From contig OZ020486.1 in assembly GCA_963971405.1 (NCBI GenBank), forward strand, positions 36,355,419-36,419,418: a stretch of DNA of 64,000 nt, written 5' to 3'. The DNA comes from Psococerastis gibbosa (Eukaryota; Arthropoda; Insecta; Psocodea; Psocidae). Every line of letters starts with the position of its first letter. Positions within the stretch are counted from its first letter, which is position 1. Below are positions 22,509 through 35,455 of this stretch, piece after piece. Position numbers and translations under genes: made by a program. The notes under the pieces were generated by a model that saw only the letters and a list, made by a program, of their open reading frames with translations, searched no databases and was not told the origin of the DNA.

Positions 22509-25500
22509 TCTTTTATTTTAGTTCATTACTAATACTCAGTCACTGATCCAATCAATGCACGAAGAAAGTTAAATGGCCATAGTGATGTATTTGTAGGATA
22601 CTTCACTGTGGCCAGCAGCGGAAGCCTCTTACCCAAGATCATTAAACGATATATTGTAGCATTATATAGCATAAAATAGGTACTGACATTAAACTAACTT
22701 CGGTTGAAGCGGCAACTTCCTTGTTTCAACCAAAATTAGAGGATCTAGAAAAATCCAGCCCAAGTACAGATTTTTACAAATTCTTTAATTTCGGTCAATA
22801 AACGATGTAAATTTTAGAAGCCCCATTCAAAATTTCTTGCATGGAACCCCCCCCCCCCCCCAGAAATATTTCTGGGTCCTCCCTTGGAGGAAGGGTTATA
22901 TGACAGGGAAAGGTCCCATTGTTGGAGTGAAGTCCATAGGGCAGGGGGGCCTTAGCACACAACCAGCCAACTGGGGGCAAGAATCATTGCCTACTTCACC
23001 CATTAGCGAGACTCTATTCATTAAACTGGTTCAAACGCCAATCGTTATATTACAGCCGACCCTCTCGATTCTTGCGCAATCATTCATAGGGCGCCAAAAT
23101 TTTGCGCCTTTTTTACATAAAATATAAAGATGCCAATTAAACAATTGAATAATGCCTTTAAGCCACGCCTAAAGGGACGTAAAACTTAAATTGGACATTT
23201 ACTGTCAATTGTCTACTATAAATTCTTAAATTACTTGATAATTAAATTCAAAATTGGTTGACAACAACCAGACTACTATAAACGTAATTTCGAAATCCTT
23301 TGAACTTTTTTTTAATAATAATAATGAATATAATTCTCGATAGTATCGCACTTGCATGAAATATGTATTGTTTAATTATTTCAAAATAATATTTAACACT
23401 GAGAAGCTACAATATTATTTTAGTTGAAGGCATATGTTCCACTTTCATATTTTCTATTGGGCATCGTAGTCGATAAAACTCAATCAATTATTGAAATAAT
23501 GGAAGAACATTTTCGTGAGGGTGATGCAATAATTGGAGATGCACGTGGTAAGGCCACAACCCTTCCCCCCCCCCTCCCTCGCACACTTTCCCCGAACCTG
23601 GGAAACCGCCTTTTAGACATTATCGATCTCTTAGGCTAAGCAAACTAAAAGGTCTGAAGCACAAATGAAAAACAGAACACTAACACCCACATAATCACTT
23701 TTCACTGAGCAAAAAACCACTAAGAAAATAATTAAATCGCGCACTTGAGCAACACGCCGGGAAATGGGAAAGGTTCTGCAGCAGTCTTCTTTTCCTCCCT
23801 TAACACCACCTAGTGGTCCATATCTCACGCTAGTTTTAAAAAGAAAGGGAATCCCATTCCATTGCCATGTAGGGAAGCATTATTGTAGAAATAATAGCAA
23901 CAGCAATCGCAAGGAGCAGAATAAGATAGAAGGCAGTGCATGCTAAGCGAAGGAGAGACTAGTCTACTTATAATCACAGTTTCATAGAGCTCAAAGGCTT
24001 TATCTCCTTTGCACAGTGCATTGCAGGAGTTAAGCATTAAATTTGCGACCGCACTTTGTCATGGACGATTTTTCTACAACTATACAATAACTTGAAACTG
24101 ATGAGACAGATTTGGAACTTACTTAAACTACTCTGAAGTGCAAGCTACAATATACGAACCGGTGAACTCATACATGTTTTCCTATTTATCAATTAGGATA
24201 GGAACTGTAATAGTTGGTTGGTAAATTATTGCCATAGGAATAAATTTCGAATTTCCCTATCACAAAGCACTAAATTGACCATAGTCAAGAATGGGCAGAC
24301 TAATATATTACGATACAAAACAGTAATAGTGGCAGGGTATGCTACGCTATGTATTGGGGCATGAATTATCTTATTAAATTTACTCATATTTCACCAAAAA
24401 AATATTTTTTTGTTCAAAATCAAACTTTTTTGGGAAACAACCGGTTCGGTTTGGTTACTCTATTTAACACTTAAAACATACCTGAAGTACGAAAGCATGG
24501 CTATAAAGGTTCCGCAGAAAAATAATGTTTTAGTTATTTTTAATTAAAATTGAGTTTTTTTTGTCTTTTTCCCCCCGGAACCAAACTATCAAGAGGCAGC
24601 GACCTATGGGGTTTTGTTGGCATTAGTAACGAATACAATATACAGTATGTGTAGGCCTATTTAAAAAGAATCGTTGGGGCCGTTTTTGAGAAATACTATT
24701 TTTAGTTTTCAGGTTAGCCCAAAATAAATTAAAAACGCTGGTGTGATTTTTTGAACCTAATTTCATCAAAATTCAAGGAGTAGTTTGCCCATAAATCGAC
24801 GAACAAACAGACCGACTAACAGACAGACAGACATTAGATAAAAATCACATTTTTGGGGTTCTTAAGACCTCAAAACGTGCAAATCCATTGAAATCCCGAA
24901 ATCGAACATTTTGACAATCACAAAGTTTTCCTTTACTACGTATAAATAGGAAAGCAAAAATGGTTCACATGTGAATTCTCAAGTTAAATGAATACAAAAT
25001 GAAATTCCTTCACGTGATGCCATATTAATTTTTATAAAACGGTTAAGAGACAATGGGAGAGCGGAAAAAGCTTTAAAGGTGCACAAAATTAAATATCTTA
25101 TGAAACATCAATCTCGCACAGCTATCAGAAATATCGTCTCCCTTACACAAAATGCTCCTCTATATCTAGATAAATGATAGGGCTGTATGTGCCCTTTTAC
25201 AACAAAACCACCTATTGGCCGCAATTACCGAAATTATTGAGCAAAAACGGTTGGAGAGGAAGGAGTTAAAAAAAACTGTGGTTGATAGGTGTTAGTGACG
25301 GCCACATAATAATAATGTATTGAAATGAAGAAGGGTAATGACCCGCACCACCCCCTCCCCTCATTTTTTTTCCACAATAAATATGGCCGCTGTGCAGCTA
25401 GTCTAGCTGAGATTATTGTTTTAACTGCATACCATGACAAAAAGGCCATGAGAATCAGTTAAATTTTACGTGTAAAAAAATTAGGAAAGTAGGCTTATGT

Positions 25501-27012
25501 TTTCTATCTGTCGTTTCTGGTTTCTAACGGCAAATTAATGAATTTCCACTGATGGAATCCGAAACATTATCTATTTCATAGCACATTTGTTTGACTCTTA
25601 AAAAGGGTGAGGTTTGGGGAAAAATAATATTTGTTCTAATTTTATTTCAACCGATGATGAAGAAAATGGCGAGCTTTCGTCGGGATTGTTTAGCATTTTC
25701 AGAATACATAAAATAATGACTGGAACTATAGCCACTCATCAACATTGTTGTCTTCGTCATTTCATGCGTACAAAAAAAAGGGCCCAACGGGAAAAAGCCT
25801 AAAGAAAGTATGTTTATCCAGAAAGCTGAATAAATGATTTTCATGTAGTTCCTTGTTCAACGTAACATCCATATAACAGAAGAAAATGATAACTTTGCAA
25901 GTACTGTATGGGAAACAGCGATCAACTTATTTTGAGAATCGTCTCTCAGTTTTGAAGCTACGGATTTTCCGACCTGGAAGTGCTTCCGGCCATATGAGAC
26001 ATATATATATATATCATCCTTTAATCCCAAAAATCTCTTCCCCAGGGAAGAGAGGATCTTTATATCGCAAGTGAATAGCGAACTAGTCCATATTAATCAA
26101 GAGTATTTTTGGATCAGCGCAATGATCGAAAATGGATATAATATAGTAATTACATATTTTTATTGCAATTAATTACCCCGCTAATGTTTAAATGGTTTCT
26201 TATTTCTGGCGCTTTAAGATCAAAGAAGACAAACACACATACTGTACATTGTAGAGTATGTAAGAAACACAGTATACGCAGAAACGCTTTACTGACACTC
26301 CTTCACCCTAACCAACAGTCTACTGTTTTTAATTTTAAAAACAGTCATATTTCGCAAGAAATCCTCAAATGAAAATACTAAAATACTAAGCAATGTTGAA
26401 AAAATTGGTTTAAGAAAAGGCCCTCAATATCTGACATCTCATGGCTGATTAATTTATATAGTAACCCGTAGTTTTTTTTTTTTTAACTTTTCGGCTCGAT
26501 AGTAACTCATTGATTGTTTTACTAATTTCATAAGTCCCCCCAAAAGTCTCACTTTACAATATGTTCATCTTATACGCATGCTTCATTCCGGTTTTACACA
26601 ATCCGATGCTTAGGTGCTTAGGACTTCATTTTAACAAACACTATTATTAAATTGAATATCCAATAATAATTGAGTAACTAAAAAGGACGGGGGGATCGTG
26701 ACCATATGTTCCTTTCCCATAACAAAACTAAACAATTTTTTTTAAAACCTATAATACAAAATCTATTTAAAACATACTGTATTGATGACGCTATTAGGCG
26801 CCCACTCCACATACGTCAATCGTCAATGAAAAATTGAAAAATGACGTTTTAGCAGACATTAAAGACATACTAAAAATTCTGTTACCACGTCAATTTACGT
26901 CATTTTTCAATTTTTCATTGACGATTGACGTATATGGAATGGGCGCCTAAAAGCAAGCCCACCTTAAATATTTGTCGTCGAAACTTTCAGCTGCCAACTT
27001 TGTAAGTGCAAG
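22509..27012. other. Intergenic region SLC7 to TRUB1
   Basis: No convincing exon was seen. It holds C-runs at about 22850 and 23567, an inverted copy of the dispersed 'GAAATGTCTGTC' repeat (about 24470-24955), an AT microsatellite near 26000, and a foldback MITE at 26797-26947. The 5' flank of SLC7 (22509-23000) should hold its promoter, but I see no diagnostic motif. Confidence 0.55.
26797..26947. mobile_element. Foldback MITE
   Basis: This 151-bp palindrome begins GGCGCCCACTCCACATACG and ends in the inverse. The core is TAGCAGACATTAAAGACATA. Flanking TTA / TAA share TA. The arms (CAATCGTCAATGAAAAATTG) are the same as those of 57364-57525 and differ from 8274 and 9406. Confidence 0.8.
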
Positions 27013-27191
27013 TCACATTGTATGTGTAAACTTGGTGAACACACTTTTAAACTCTGGTTTCCTTCTAATCTGGCGAGCTTGCTGCAGTAGAGTTGCGTAA
27101 GTCCAGTGTTCTTTAGGCAAAGCATCGTTCTCCGTTAGGAACCCATGCTGGATTCTATTTAACTCGGTAACATGAGCACATGTACCCAGAG
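27013..27191 (-). CDS. TRUB1 exon 3
   Basis: The acceptor is TTTTTACAG. The exon encodes SLGTCAHVTELNRIQHGF, then 'LTENDALPKEHWTYATLL' and a basic tail to TGA (27013-27015). It corresponds to the 'A.[25 protein letters not shown]' end of vertebrate TRUB1. Confidence 0.9.
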
Positions 27192-28937
27192 CTGTAAAAA
27201 TAAATAAAAATAAATAAAAAATCAATCTTAGTACATTAACTTAAGCCGAGTAAGTTCATAATACTTCATGTCTCCGACTGCATGTAGCTTAAAAAAGGGC
27301 AGTGAGTGGTAAGAAAATGGTGAACAAAACATGGCACTGTTACTGTTACAATATACTTGGAATCGGTGATTGTGCGAAATATGTGTTAGTATACTTTAAT
27401 AGTGCAATATGATCGCATTTACTATATATTTACTATAAGGGAAAGAGAAACCGCCACCCTGCGAAGCGGGATCGGTGCTTTTATGAAATTTATCTTTTAT
27501 GAATTCCCAGAAACTGACAGGTTTCCAAAATTTAACGTGTTATCAAATTCATAGAAACGATTATAACGCTAAAAATTAACAATATCTTTTAATATGGTGT
27601 ATGAAATAGTCTCCTACTACCTGAATAGACCAAATGTTTATAACTTTAATATTTAAATATTAAATATCTACGGTTAGCTTTCTCTCACTATACAAATATT
27701 TTTTTTTATTGTAAGAAGTTTCACAAACAGCTAGGAACAACATTCTTCGTTAAAAACAGCTCCCTCATTTTTGATTTCAGTACATTGTCCAGCTGTTTTT
27801 TTAGAAAGAAATTAATGTCGATCACTACGGTATTACGAATTAAGTACCGTAGTAAATTACGTACATTGTGCTAAATCTCGTATAAGACTACGGATGTAAA
27901 ACCCTCCTCCACATTTGACTCGAAGCACGAAAAGTGGCGGAGTAAATTCTAACAAATCAACTGAATGGCATTTGACTTTTCTTGGAACTATAGGAACATC
28001 GACACCGGCCCTGTAACATAAATAAAAATTTGCTCAATTAATAAAATTATAATCGATTGCCAGATATAAAATTGATGATATGATGATATTGAGAAAGCCA
28101 AGACTTTCAAATACCTGGGAGCAACATTACACGAGGATGGCGCATGTGATGACGATGTCAGGGCACGGATAACCTCAGGTTGGGCTAAGTGGCGAGATAT
28201 GGCAGAGATCCTAAAACGGGAGAATGCCAAAAAAACTGAAAGACCGCATCTGTCTATACAAACAAGTAGTGAGACCGTGTTTGACGTACGGGGCGGATTT
28301 CTCGCCAAAGACATAGCCAGAATGCAAACAAAATGAAATTGTTTAATTAATCCTACGAAAATTAGTAATAAACATATAAACACAGAAATGTTTTTTTTTT
28401 TTTTAATAGCTCAAGCACTTCTAAGAACCAATGCGCCCTGACAATGCAGTATTGAAATACCGGAAGTTATATTAAATTAAAGGGAGAACATTACCTTGTC
28501 AGATCGGAACTCCGGACGCCTCCAAATTTTAATGCAGAATATTTTGGAGGAAGTTGCATAATATTTCCTACATATTGCTGGCACACAAATTTCATACTTT
28601 CTGATTTCACATGATCAAATGGCATTCTATTAATAATATGCCCACAGCTATTAAGAGTATCGGTCTCTTCTCCCATAAGTGCACAAACTTCGTATGATTT
28701 TACTCCGTGAAGAAATTTGGTCAGCAGCTTGCAACCCAAACCAGTTCCAATAACCAGGACACCGGTCGCGCTTTCGTCTAAGGTTCCGCCATGGCCAAAT
28801 TTCAACCACTCGTGTGTACCTGTTTCATCGCATATTATATTTTTTATCTCATCCACTGCTTTTGCCGATGTTATTCCTTTATATTTCTTTACGGCTAATA
28901 ATGCCAATTTCCACTCAAATAGATTTTTCGACGGCAT
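27013..28937 (-). CDS. TRUB1-type tRNA pseudouridine synthase
   Basis: This gene encodes a TruB-family pseudouridine synthase that converts uridine 55 of the tRNA T-loop to pseudouridine. Three exons (28495-28937, 27865-28010, 27013-27191) join in phase to 768 nt, 255 residues. The catalytic motif is GHGGTLDESATGVLVIG (from 48), with the nucleophile Asp at 54. Other family marks are 'KYKGITSAKAV' (about 18), 'GNIMQLPPKYSALKFGG' and CGGGFYIRSLIRDLAQ. Human TRUB1 is about 350 residues because of longer termini, so the domain itself is complete here. No mitochondrial presequence is obvious. The first intron holds a dead LINE fragment. Start chosen at the first ATG after a 5-codon upstream frame. 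Confidence 0.93.
27865..28010 (-). CDS. TRUB1 exon 2
   Basis: The acceptor is ATGTTACAG and the donor is GTACGT. The exon encodes RAGVDVPIVPRKVKCHSVDL, FTPPLFVLRVKCGGGFYIRS and LIRDLAQ. C-G-x-G-x-Y-I-R-S is the conserved TruB motif near the active site. This exon is not an open frame from an ATG and is easily missed. Confidence 0.93.
28091..28330 (+). pseudogene. LINE reverse-transcriptase fragment, broken
   Basis: The forward translation reads KTFKYLGATLHEDG, then 'DDDVRARITSGWAKWRDM', a standard non-LTR RT C-terminal pattern (F-K-Y-L-G...I..G..R-I). A frame change near 28225 is needed to continue into 'YKQVVRPCLTYGADF'. It lies antisense inside TRUB1 intron 1. Confidence 0.75.
28495..28937 (-). 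CDS. TRUB1 exon 1 with catalytic Asp
   Basis: ATG is at 28937-28935 and the donor is GTAATG after LTR. The exon encodes residues 1-147, including KFGHGGTLDESATGVLVIG with D54, the 'YEVCALMGEETDTLNSCG' strand and QLPPKYSALKFGG. Confidence 0.93.
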
Positions 28938-28943
28938 TTTTCG

Positions 28944-28961
28944 TCAGTCCGCTTCCGCCAT
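28944..28961 (-). promoter_or_regulatory. Short upstream ORF before TRUB1
   Basis: ATG-GCG-GAA-GCG-GAC-TGA ends 6 nt upstream of the TRUB1 start. If it lies in the transcript leader, it could lower initiation at the main ATG. The transcription start is unknown. Confidence 0.35.
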
Positions 28962-30749
28962 ACTGTTTATTTATTTACGTATACGTTTTACATTTATTTA
29001 CCCCTTGCTTGTATAAAAATTTATTTGTCATGTTGGTATTAGTGTTGCGCCAAAATTCAAATTGCTCGCGACACTTGGGGGCCTATAAACTTAAAATTCT
29101 TAGATGCTACGATCGCGATGGCTAGTCAAGGGTAAACTTATAGCGCAATTTCACAATGAGAAATGTTCCCGCCAGTCTTATTTTTTTTTAAATAACAAAC
29201 GCCGGTATTTTAATATATTATTGTAACTTACATTTATTTAGTTTTAAAGTTTAGGCTATACAGCCTATACTGTCTCCTAAGTATAAATCCAATCAGTGGC
29301 ATAACAATTAATTCTCAGAGTGGGTTAATTTTACAGCCTTACAGGTCTCAAAAATTGAATGAAGTTGAAAATGGATTTTGGACTATTAATTCCAACGATA
29401 GGCATAATAAAATAGAATATATTGCACTAAACTATACCTACCTAATGTATTTTCGATATGACAATAGACGTGAAGTATTTTACTCACAATTTGTAGAGAT
29501 ATAGCTTTGCGTTTGACTATGTATTTTAAATTGAATACCGTACAACTTTATTAATTTTATTTATATTATAAATAGCCAATGCGCAATATCTTACACGACT
29601 ACCTACCTATCCCTCGTATATAGGTACTCTGGAGGTTTCAAACTACCCATTGGCTACATAGAAGAGGACAACGGCAAAGCGCGACTGCAATAATCTTCCG
29701 GGTCTGGACCCCCCCCCCACAAAAAAAAAATTGAGCAAAATATCAATTTTTTTCCATTTCCCCTGTATGACCCCCGGTCCCTCATTTTCAGTTGTAATAT
29801 TAATTCAATTCGTATGTAAAATCATAAGCTTATTTTGCTGTCAAAGAGCGTAAAGCCCCAGCAGTAGGCTGTATATGCGGGCCCAAGGCCGTATATATGG
29901 GGGATCCAGGGGACCGGACCCCCCCCCCTCCCCGTCATGAAAAATTCCATAATCTACAAAGTATTTTCGCATACTTTCATTCTTTGTCGAGTCCCTTCAA
30001 AAGGTCGTTTCTAAATTAATAATAATTTCTCCTATATATTTCCACTTGTTGTATTTACCAAAATTCAGTTTATTGCTTTATTGCTTTCTTAAGCAAATAA
30101 ATACTAATTTTATAATTAACATTGCTGTTAACTAAAAATTATTAAAAATTTTAAAAGATAGGCCTATATCTAAATGATATTCTCTCTATTCTATTGAATC
30201 GGAGACCTCACAGGCACTGGAATTGGAAGACATATTCCACGAGTTTGCTACAATAAAATCTCGGCGTGTGGAAATAGGGCATAGGCCTATAGTACGCAAT
30301 ATTGATGTTAATGTGTGGTGATTTTCCAACGTATATTCTCAAATTTTCCCCCGGGGGAGACCACCTGTTTCCAGCAATACGAAGAAGCATTTAAGCATTC
30401 CTTTGTACGCTTTAAGAAATCTATACTTTCCTGCTGTTAAAATACGTAAAAACCTCACCAATTTGCCGTTATATTTTCAAATTTTTCCTCCGGGGAACCC
30501 TGGACCCCCCATTGGTATCTATCTGCATCAGGCGCATGGGTTATTCAAGTAATGCACTGTAAATTAATTTGCCTTCGCTAACAAACACACCAATTGCACA
30601 ATCGCTAAAATTAATTTGGCTTGGTAGGCTACACCCACTTTTCCCGGAATAGTCCCTCCGATAATCTGTCCTAGACCCGCCCTTGGGGGGGGGGGGGGGC
30701 TCACGCAGAATCTCGCTCCTGGCCTCGCGAACCCACGGGCCGGCCCTGC

Positions 30750-31915
30750 CCGTGGTGGCGCTATAGAACTGTTAAGGTACGGGCCAGGGCAGGGGGGGCA
30801 TGACTTCTATCTGGGGGGGGGGGGCAATAAAAAAAAACACTTTTCGTTGGGAGTATGGCATTGGCGTAAAGTCCCAAAATTACTGGGAGGGGGGGGGGCT
30901 TTAGGACCCCAAGACTTTGATTCATTACTCAATCACTGCTGAAGTCTGCCCAGCAAATTATATGACTTTATTAATACTTAAATTTTCTTTTTTTAATGTG
31001 TGTATGAAATACCATTGAATATATAACAAGAGAAAAAAAATTGGTAAATGGGCCCAAATTAGTGAGGTTTTGCGCAAGTTATATTCTGGGAAGAGGGGGG
31101 TTCCGGGGGTCTCTCCCGGTGAAAAAAAAGAGAAATAAACCTTAATTAGTGAGGATTTACGGATTTTGCAAGAAGTACAGTTGAGATTTTACCGACGAAT
31201 AATAACCTGCCACTTAGGGGGCCCGGGGGTCTCCCCCGGAGAAAAAGTTCGAAAAAAATAGGTCAGAGCTATAGGTTAAGCATTTTGAGTAATTTATTTT
31301 TGTGAAAGTAATTAGTCGCCAATATGTTGATTTTTTTTCATGATGTCTTTCATGTGAATTAGGCATACCAATAATGAATTTCCCTTTCGATATTGTGGAT
31401 ACTAAATTTATGCCGTTCGCCCCCATAATGTCTTTGTCACCAGAAATCCTGGGGGGTGCCCTATCTACGCCAATGGGGAGTAGGCATACCATAATGGAAG
31501 TAAGTAACTTGTTACCAAGGACTTACACATGAACAAATACACCTATCCCCCTTATAGACAATACTGACAGTAACACAAGAACATCAACATATGCAGGACA
31601 ATTATAAGACTATGGTCTATAGACCAGGGACGAACTCCACGAATTATATTGATGAATTAGCTGTATATTTAGGTATTGGGTGCTACCCTCGCACGCCGCT
31701 GGCATGAGGGGGCAATTGTACTTGGATAAAATTGTTTTAGGAAAAATACACGGTTATTTATTTATTTATTTTATACCAGTTGTGTCGGACTTTTTTGAAT
31801 TACAATAATTCTTCAATTTAACAAAATGTCAAATATCTCAATAATGTAGGGGGCCTCAGGGGGGGCGGAGACTCTGTTGCCCCCCCCCCCCGGGCCCCCC
31901 GTAGCGCCGCCACTG
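30750..31915. mobile_element. Probable decayed or split hAT element
   Basis: A left half (about 30750-30862: GGTGGCGCTATAGAA, GCATGACTTCTATCTGGGG) and a right half (about 31815-31915, ending GTAGCGCCGCCACTG) match the two halves of the intact 33923-34173 element. About 950 bp of GGTCTCCCCCGG-type repeat lies between. No matching target duplication was found, so the limits are approximate. Confidence 0.4.
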
Positions 31916-32682
31916 AAATCGAGGAGATCGTACAGATGATTTTTTTTATACATTTACCGTCCACAACGGGAGGAGTAAAGGCGGTGTCGAGGAACGGCGT
32001 CGAATAGCGGAACGACTAGCTGCTGAGCCGGCTTAAATAGGCTAAATAATTAAGTAATTTGTAAATTAAGTTAATTAATACATATACCGCAGGCTTAATA
32101 AGTGCTTAGCGGTTTATTACTTCTGCACATCTTATCGTATATACAGTATATTTAATATATATGATGATGTGATTAATTATGATTATGCGGTTGGAAACAA
32201 TTGATGAATGAGACCTTGAACCTTTACCTATGACCCCTGTAAGCTTCGTCGCGTACGTCATCAGAGATGTAGTATACGCAGGTTCACCCTATTTGTTTGA
32301 TAGTCCTCAGTGGTTACAGACATACCTTATAGTTTTTGAAGTTGCTCCAAGACATTCCATAAGCATAGGCCTGGTGCAGGAACGCATATATTCAGGTATG
32401 GCGAAATCTTTTAATTCATTAATTCATATACATGTACAATATATTATATTATGCATATAGCCCTATATTTAGGGCTTAATAATTCAGGTGATCTGTCGTA
32501 CCATTTGCCCGACAGAATGTAACTATGTTATACTCGTATGTTATATTACTATGAGAGCTTGGGATATATTTGCATAATCACTGTTAATTTTGGTAAGGTG
32601 GGCTATTTATGCAGTACCTACATATGCTATTATATATAATTAAATAAATAAATATATGTATATATTTATTTACTTCTGTTAA

Positions 32683-33010
32683 ATTATACAATACAAGTAA
32701 TCAACAAGTAATCATAAAGTAAAATCGTCAAAATATCGTCAAAATCAGGTAGTTCTGTCATTGTCATTGTGCTAGTGCCTCAGTGACAGTGTAGAAAGCT
32801 TTCTCTAAGAGATGGTTTCTAAGCAATTTAGGGAATTTAGAAGCATTTCTCGCCGCTCTCAGTTCAATCGGGAGTTTTCTAAGGTAGGCGAAACCTTGTA
32901 GTATAGGATCCAGTCGCTCACGCTTCTGTGCGTGGCGCTGGCCTTACAATAAGGTGTCCCCGTTGCCCCGTTTTGTTTAAATGTCCCCCACTCCTCAGGC
33001 TTGGGAGGTA
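32683..33010 (-). pseudogene. LINE 3' fragment, decayed copy
   Basis: The nucleotide sequence closely follows 6040-6335 (AAGCTTTCTC, AGAGATGGTTTCTAAGCAAT, CTCAGTTCAATCGGGAGTTT) but its frame is broken near 32940. It is the same CR1/Jockey-like family in the same orientation. Confidence 0.7.
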
Positions 33011-33160
33011 TATATTTATATTATATTGTACAAGTGCTTATATTAGGTTGGTCAGCCGTAGCATATCACTTCGCCGCCTAGGAATAAATTTTCTAAAGAC
33101 GTCAGGAAATTTTTCAACAAAATTTAAAATTATTACATGTGTTTTTTTTTATTTTTTCAG

Positions 33161-33216
33161 ATAACACGAAATCATGGCTAAACAGAATATAACAATGTTG
33201 AAGAAGGAGGGTTTTG
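33161..33216 (+). CDS. Candidate first coding exon, unknown gene
   Basis: A strong acceptor (TTTTATTTTTTCAG) is followed by 13 nt, then ATG and MAKQNITMLKKEGF, and a GTAAGT donor leaving one base. Both splice signals are good, but 14 codons are too few to name a family. No matching next exon was found downstream. Confidence 0.35.
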
Positions 33217-33922
33217 GTAAGTAGGTCTGGAAAATTAATATATGTTGCAATAACATATTGTGCTTACACGCAGTATATGCTCCTAGGCACTTAGACTACT
33301 TCGTCATAGCGGTCAAATAATAAAAAAAAGTGTTACTCGTAGGCTATGGCTATAGGCAGGAATCAACACATTACACAATGTCAAAATTTCAGGATGAAAT
33401 TGCGAAAGGTCTGAAAAAATGCCATCACTTGATGCCCAAGATAAACATGCACTAAATATCAACACGGTATACCTATTGTATTTGAGGTGAGTCGGCATGC
33501 AGATCGTTGCAGTTCCTGCAGTTTTATAAATATTTATCAGTACAAAACTGCAAAATTGTAATTCTGCAGAAGCCGTTAAATGTATTGTGCATTAATTTCC
33601 GTAGTCAATATAAGATTTAGAATTTAAATCATTATTTTAAATACCGTAATTATTGAAATTTCTATACAAGCTGATAATGAGATGACGAAAGAAATAATTT
33701 GCATGAAATTAAATAAATTCTGTGAAGAAAGGCAACTTATTATAACTTTCGAACGTGACAGTAACAAAAATGAGTGAACACAAAAAGCTCTAGTTATATT
33801 TTATTATTTAATCGTATGACATTTTAGCAGTATGAAGGAGTTACTATTGTACTTTTAGCAGTGCCAACTGCCAACACAATATCAAATACGAGCAGGCACA
33901 TCAAACTATAGTACAATACAAG

Positions 33923-34173
33923 CAGTGGCGGCGCTAGAAATTTTAAGGTGGGGGCCATGGAGGGGCATGACTTCTATCTGGGGGGGGGGGGCAAGGGGGC
34001 AATGAAGAAACAAAACACTTTTCATTGGGAGTAGGTATACCGTTCAATAATCCTGCAATTTAACAAGATGTAAAATATCACAAAACTGGGGGGGGGGCCC
34101 CGAAGGGGCCGGAGAAACTGTTAACTGTTAGGGGGGGCAGGCCCCCTCGGGCACCCCCGTAGCGCCGCCACTG
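33923..34173. mobile_element. hAT MITE, perfect 8-bp target duplication
   Basis: The inverted ends are CAGTGGCGGCGCTAG and GTAGCGCCGCCACTG. AATACAAG lies on both sides (33915-33922 and 34174-34181). The 251-bp interior has a G12 run and GGCCCCGAAGGGGCC hairpin. Confidence 0.9.
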
Positions 34174-34417
34174 AATACAAGCTCTGAATTTACAATCATA
34201 GGCTATGCAATATATCGTCTCCAAAGCAATATAGCCTATTTCAGACTTCTGTAGTAGCCTATAGTCCCTCCGATCATCTAAATGAAGTTATTTGGAGTTT
34301 CAGTAACTATTATCGATTGAGTCATCAATTACAACAATTTGGCCTTGAGTTTTCTGTAATATGTCATGCCGAATGGTGAATCATCGAGTATAATGACCCT
34401 TACTATAACACTACTTA

Positions 34418-34801
34418 GACGCCCATTCCACCGACCGGCTAGGGCTATTTCCAAAAACGGTGACGTGGTAGCAGATATTCAAGACTTAGGGGGCGTTTTC
34501 ACCGACCTCGCATTGCAGAATTGACGGAAATGTTTATTTTCCTCTATGCCATAGTTAAAATTGATCAATGATCATACAGTAAAATCGCAAACAAACAAAC
34601 TAAAATTAAAAAAAGGCGTCATGGGATATGTTAAGTACAAACATTTTAATAGATTTCTATAAAAAGAAAAATTCTAATTTCCGTCAATGTCATTTGCATT
34701 CTGCAATGCGAGATCGGTGGAAACGCAACCTAAGTCTTGAATGTCTGCTACCACGTCACTGTTTTTGGAAATAGCCCTAGCCGATCAATGGAATGGGCGC
34801 C
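34418..34801. mobile_element. Long foldback MITE (copy 2)
   Basis: The inverted GACGCCCATTCCACCGACC and its inverse are flanked by TTA on each side. It has nearly the same sequence as 3198-3577, including the inner element with TTGATCAATGATCATACAGT. Confidence 0.85.
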
Positions 34802-35071
34802 TTAAGAGTGGAATCTAGCTCTTGTCATCTCAGAAATTATGCTTTAGTACCCCAACCGCTGACCATACTTACAGTAGTCCGCCCCCCCCCCCCTCACCCG
34901 CTTTGCCTTTAGTCGTTTTAAATAGGCTATGTACTTTCATAAATATACGTTTCAATCAGAGATAGTTTCCACATATAACGACGATGTACTCTTCAGCCTA
35001 TCACGAGATAGTAAAATCGTTGTCATCAAGTTTGGTACAATTGATATACGTGGATACCTACTCCGCCCTAT

Positions 35072-35455
35072 GGTGCCCATTCCACCGACCGGCTAGGGCT
35101 ATTTACAAAAACGGTGACGTGGTAGCAGACATTCAAGACCTAGGCGGGGTTTCCACCGACCTCACTTTGCAGAATTGACGGAAATGTTTATTTTCCTCTA
35201 TGCCATAGTTAAAATTGATCAATGATCATACAATAAAATCACAAAGAAACAAACTAAAATTAAAAAATGGCGTCATGGGATATGTTAAGTACAAACATTT
35301 TAATAGATTTCTATAAAAAGAAAAATTCTAATTTCCGTCAATGTCATTTGCATTCTGCAATGCGAGGTCGGTGGAAACGCCACCTAAGTCTTGAATGTCT
35401 GCTTCCACGTCACCGTTTTTGTAAATAGCCCTAGCCGGTCGGTGGAATGGGTGCT
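35072..35455. mobile_element. Long foldback MITE (copy 3)
   Basis: The ends GGTGCCCATTCCACCGACC and GGTCGGTGGAATGGGTGCT match copies 1 and 2. It starts only 270 bp after copy 2. The flanks do not give a clean TWA duplication. Confidence 0.8.

Larger units (their letters stand above)
28938..33160. other. Intergenic region rich in G/C homopolymers
   Basis: No recognisable host exon. It holds C-runs at 29711, 29920, 31882 and G-runs at 30686, 30818 and 30890, many within decayed hAT-type sequence, plus GGGGGTCTCCCCC hairpins at about 31105 and 31225. A LINE fragment follows at 32683. The open frames at 31214 and 32230 lack family features. Confidence 0.55.

Noticed and set aside
28717..29125. 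Two forward open frames near 28.8 kb
   Set aside because: They are antisense to TRUB1 exon 1 and its 5' flank.
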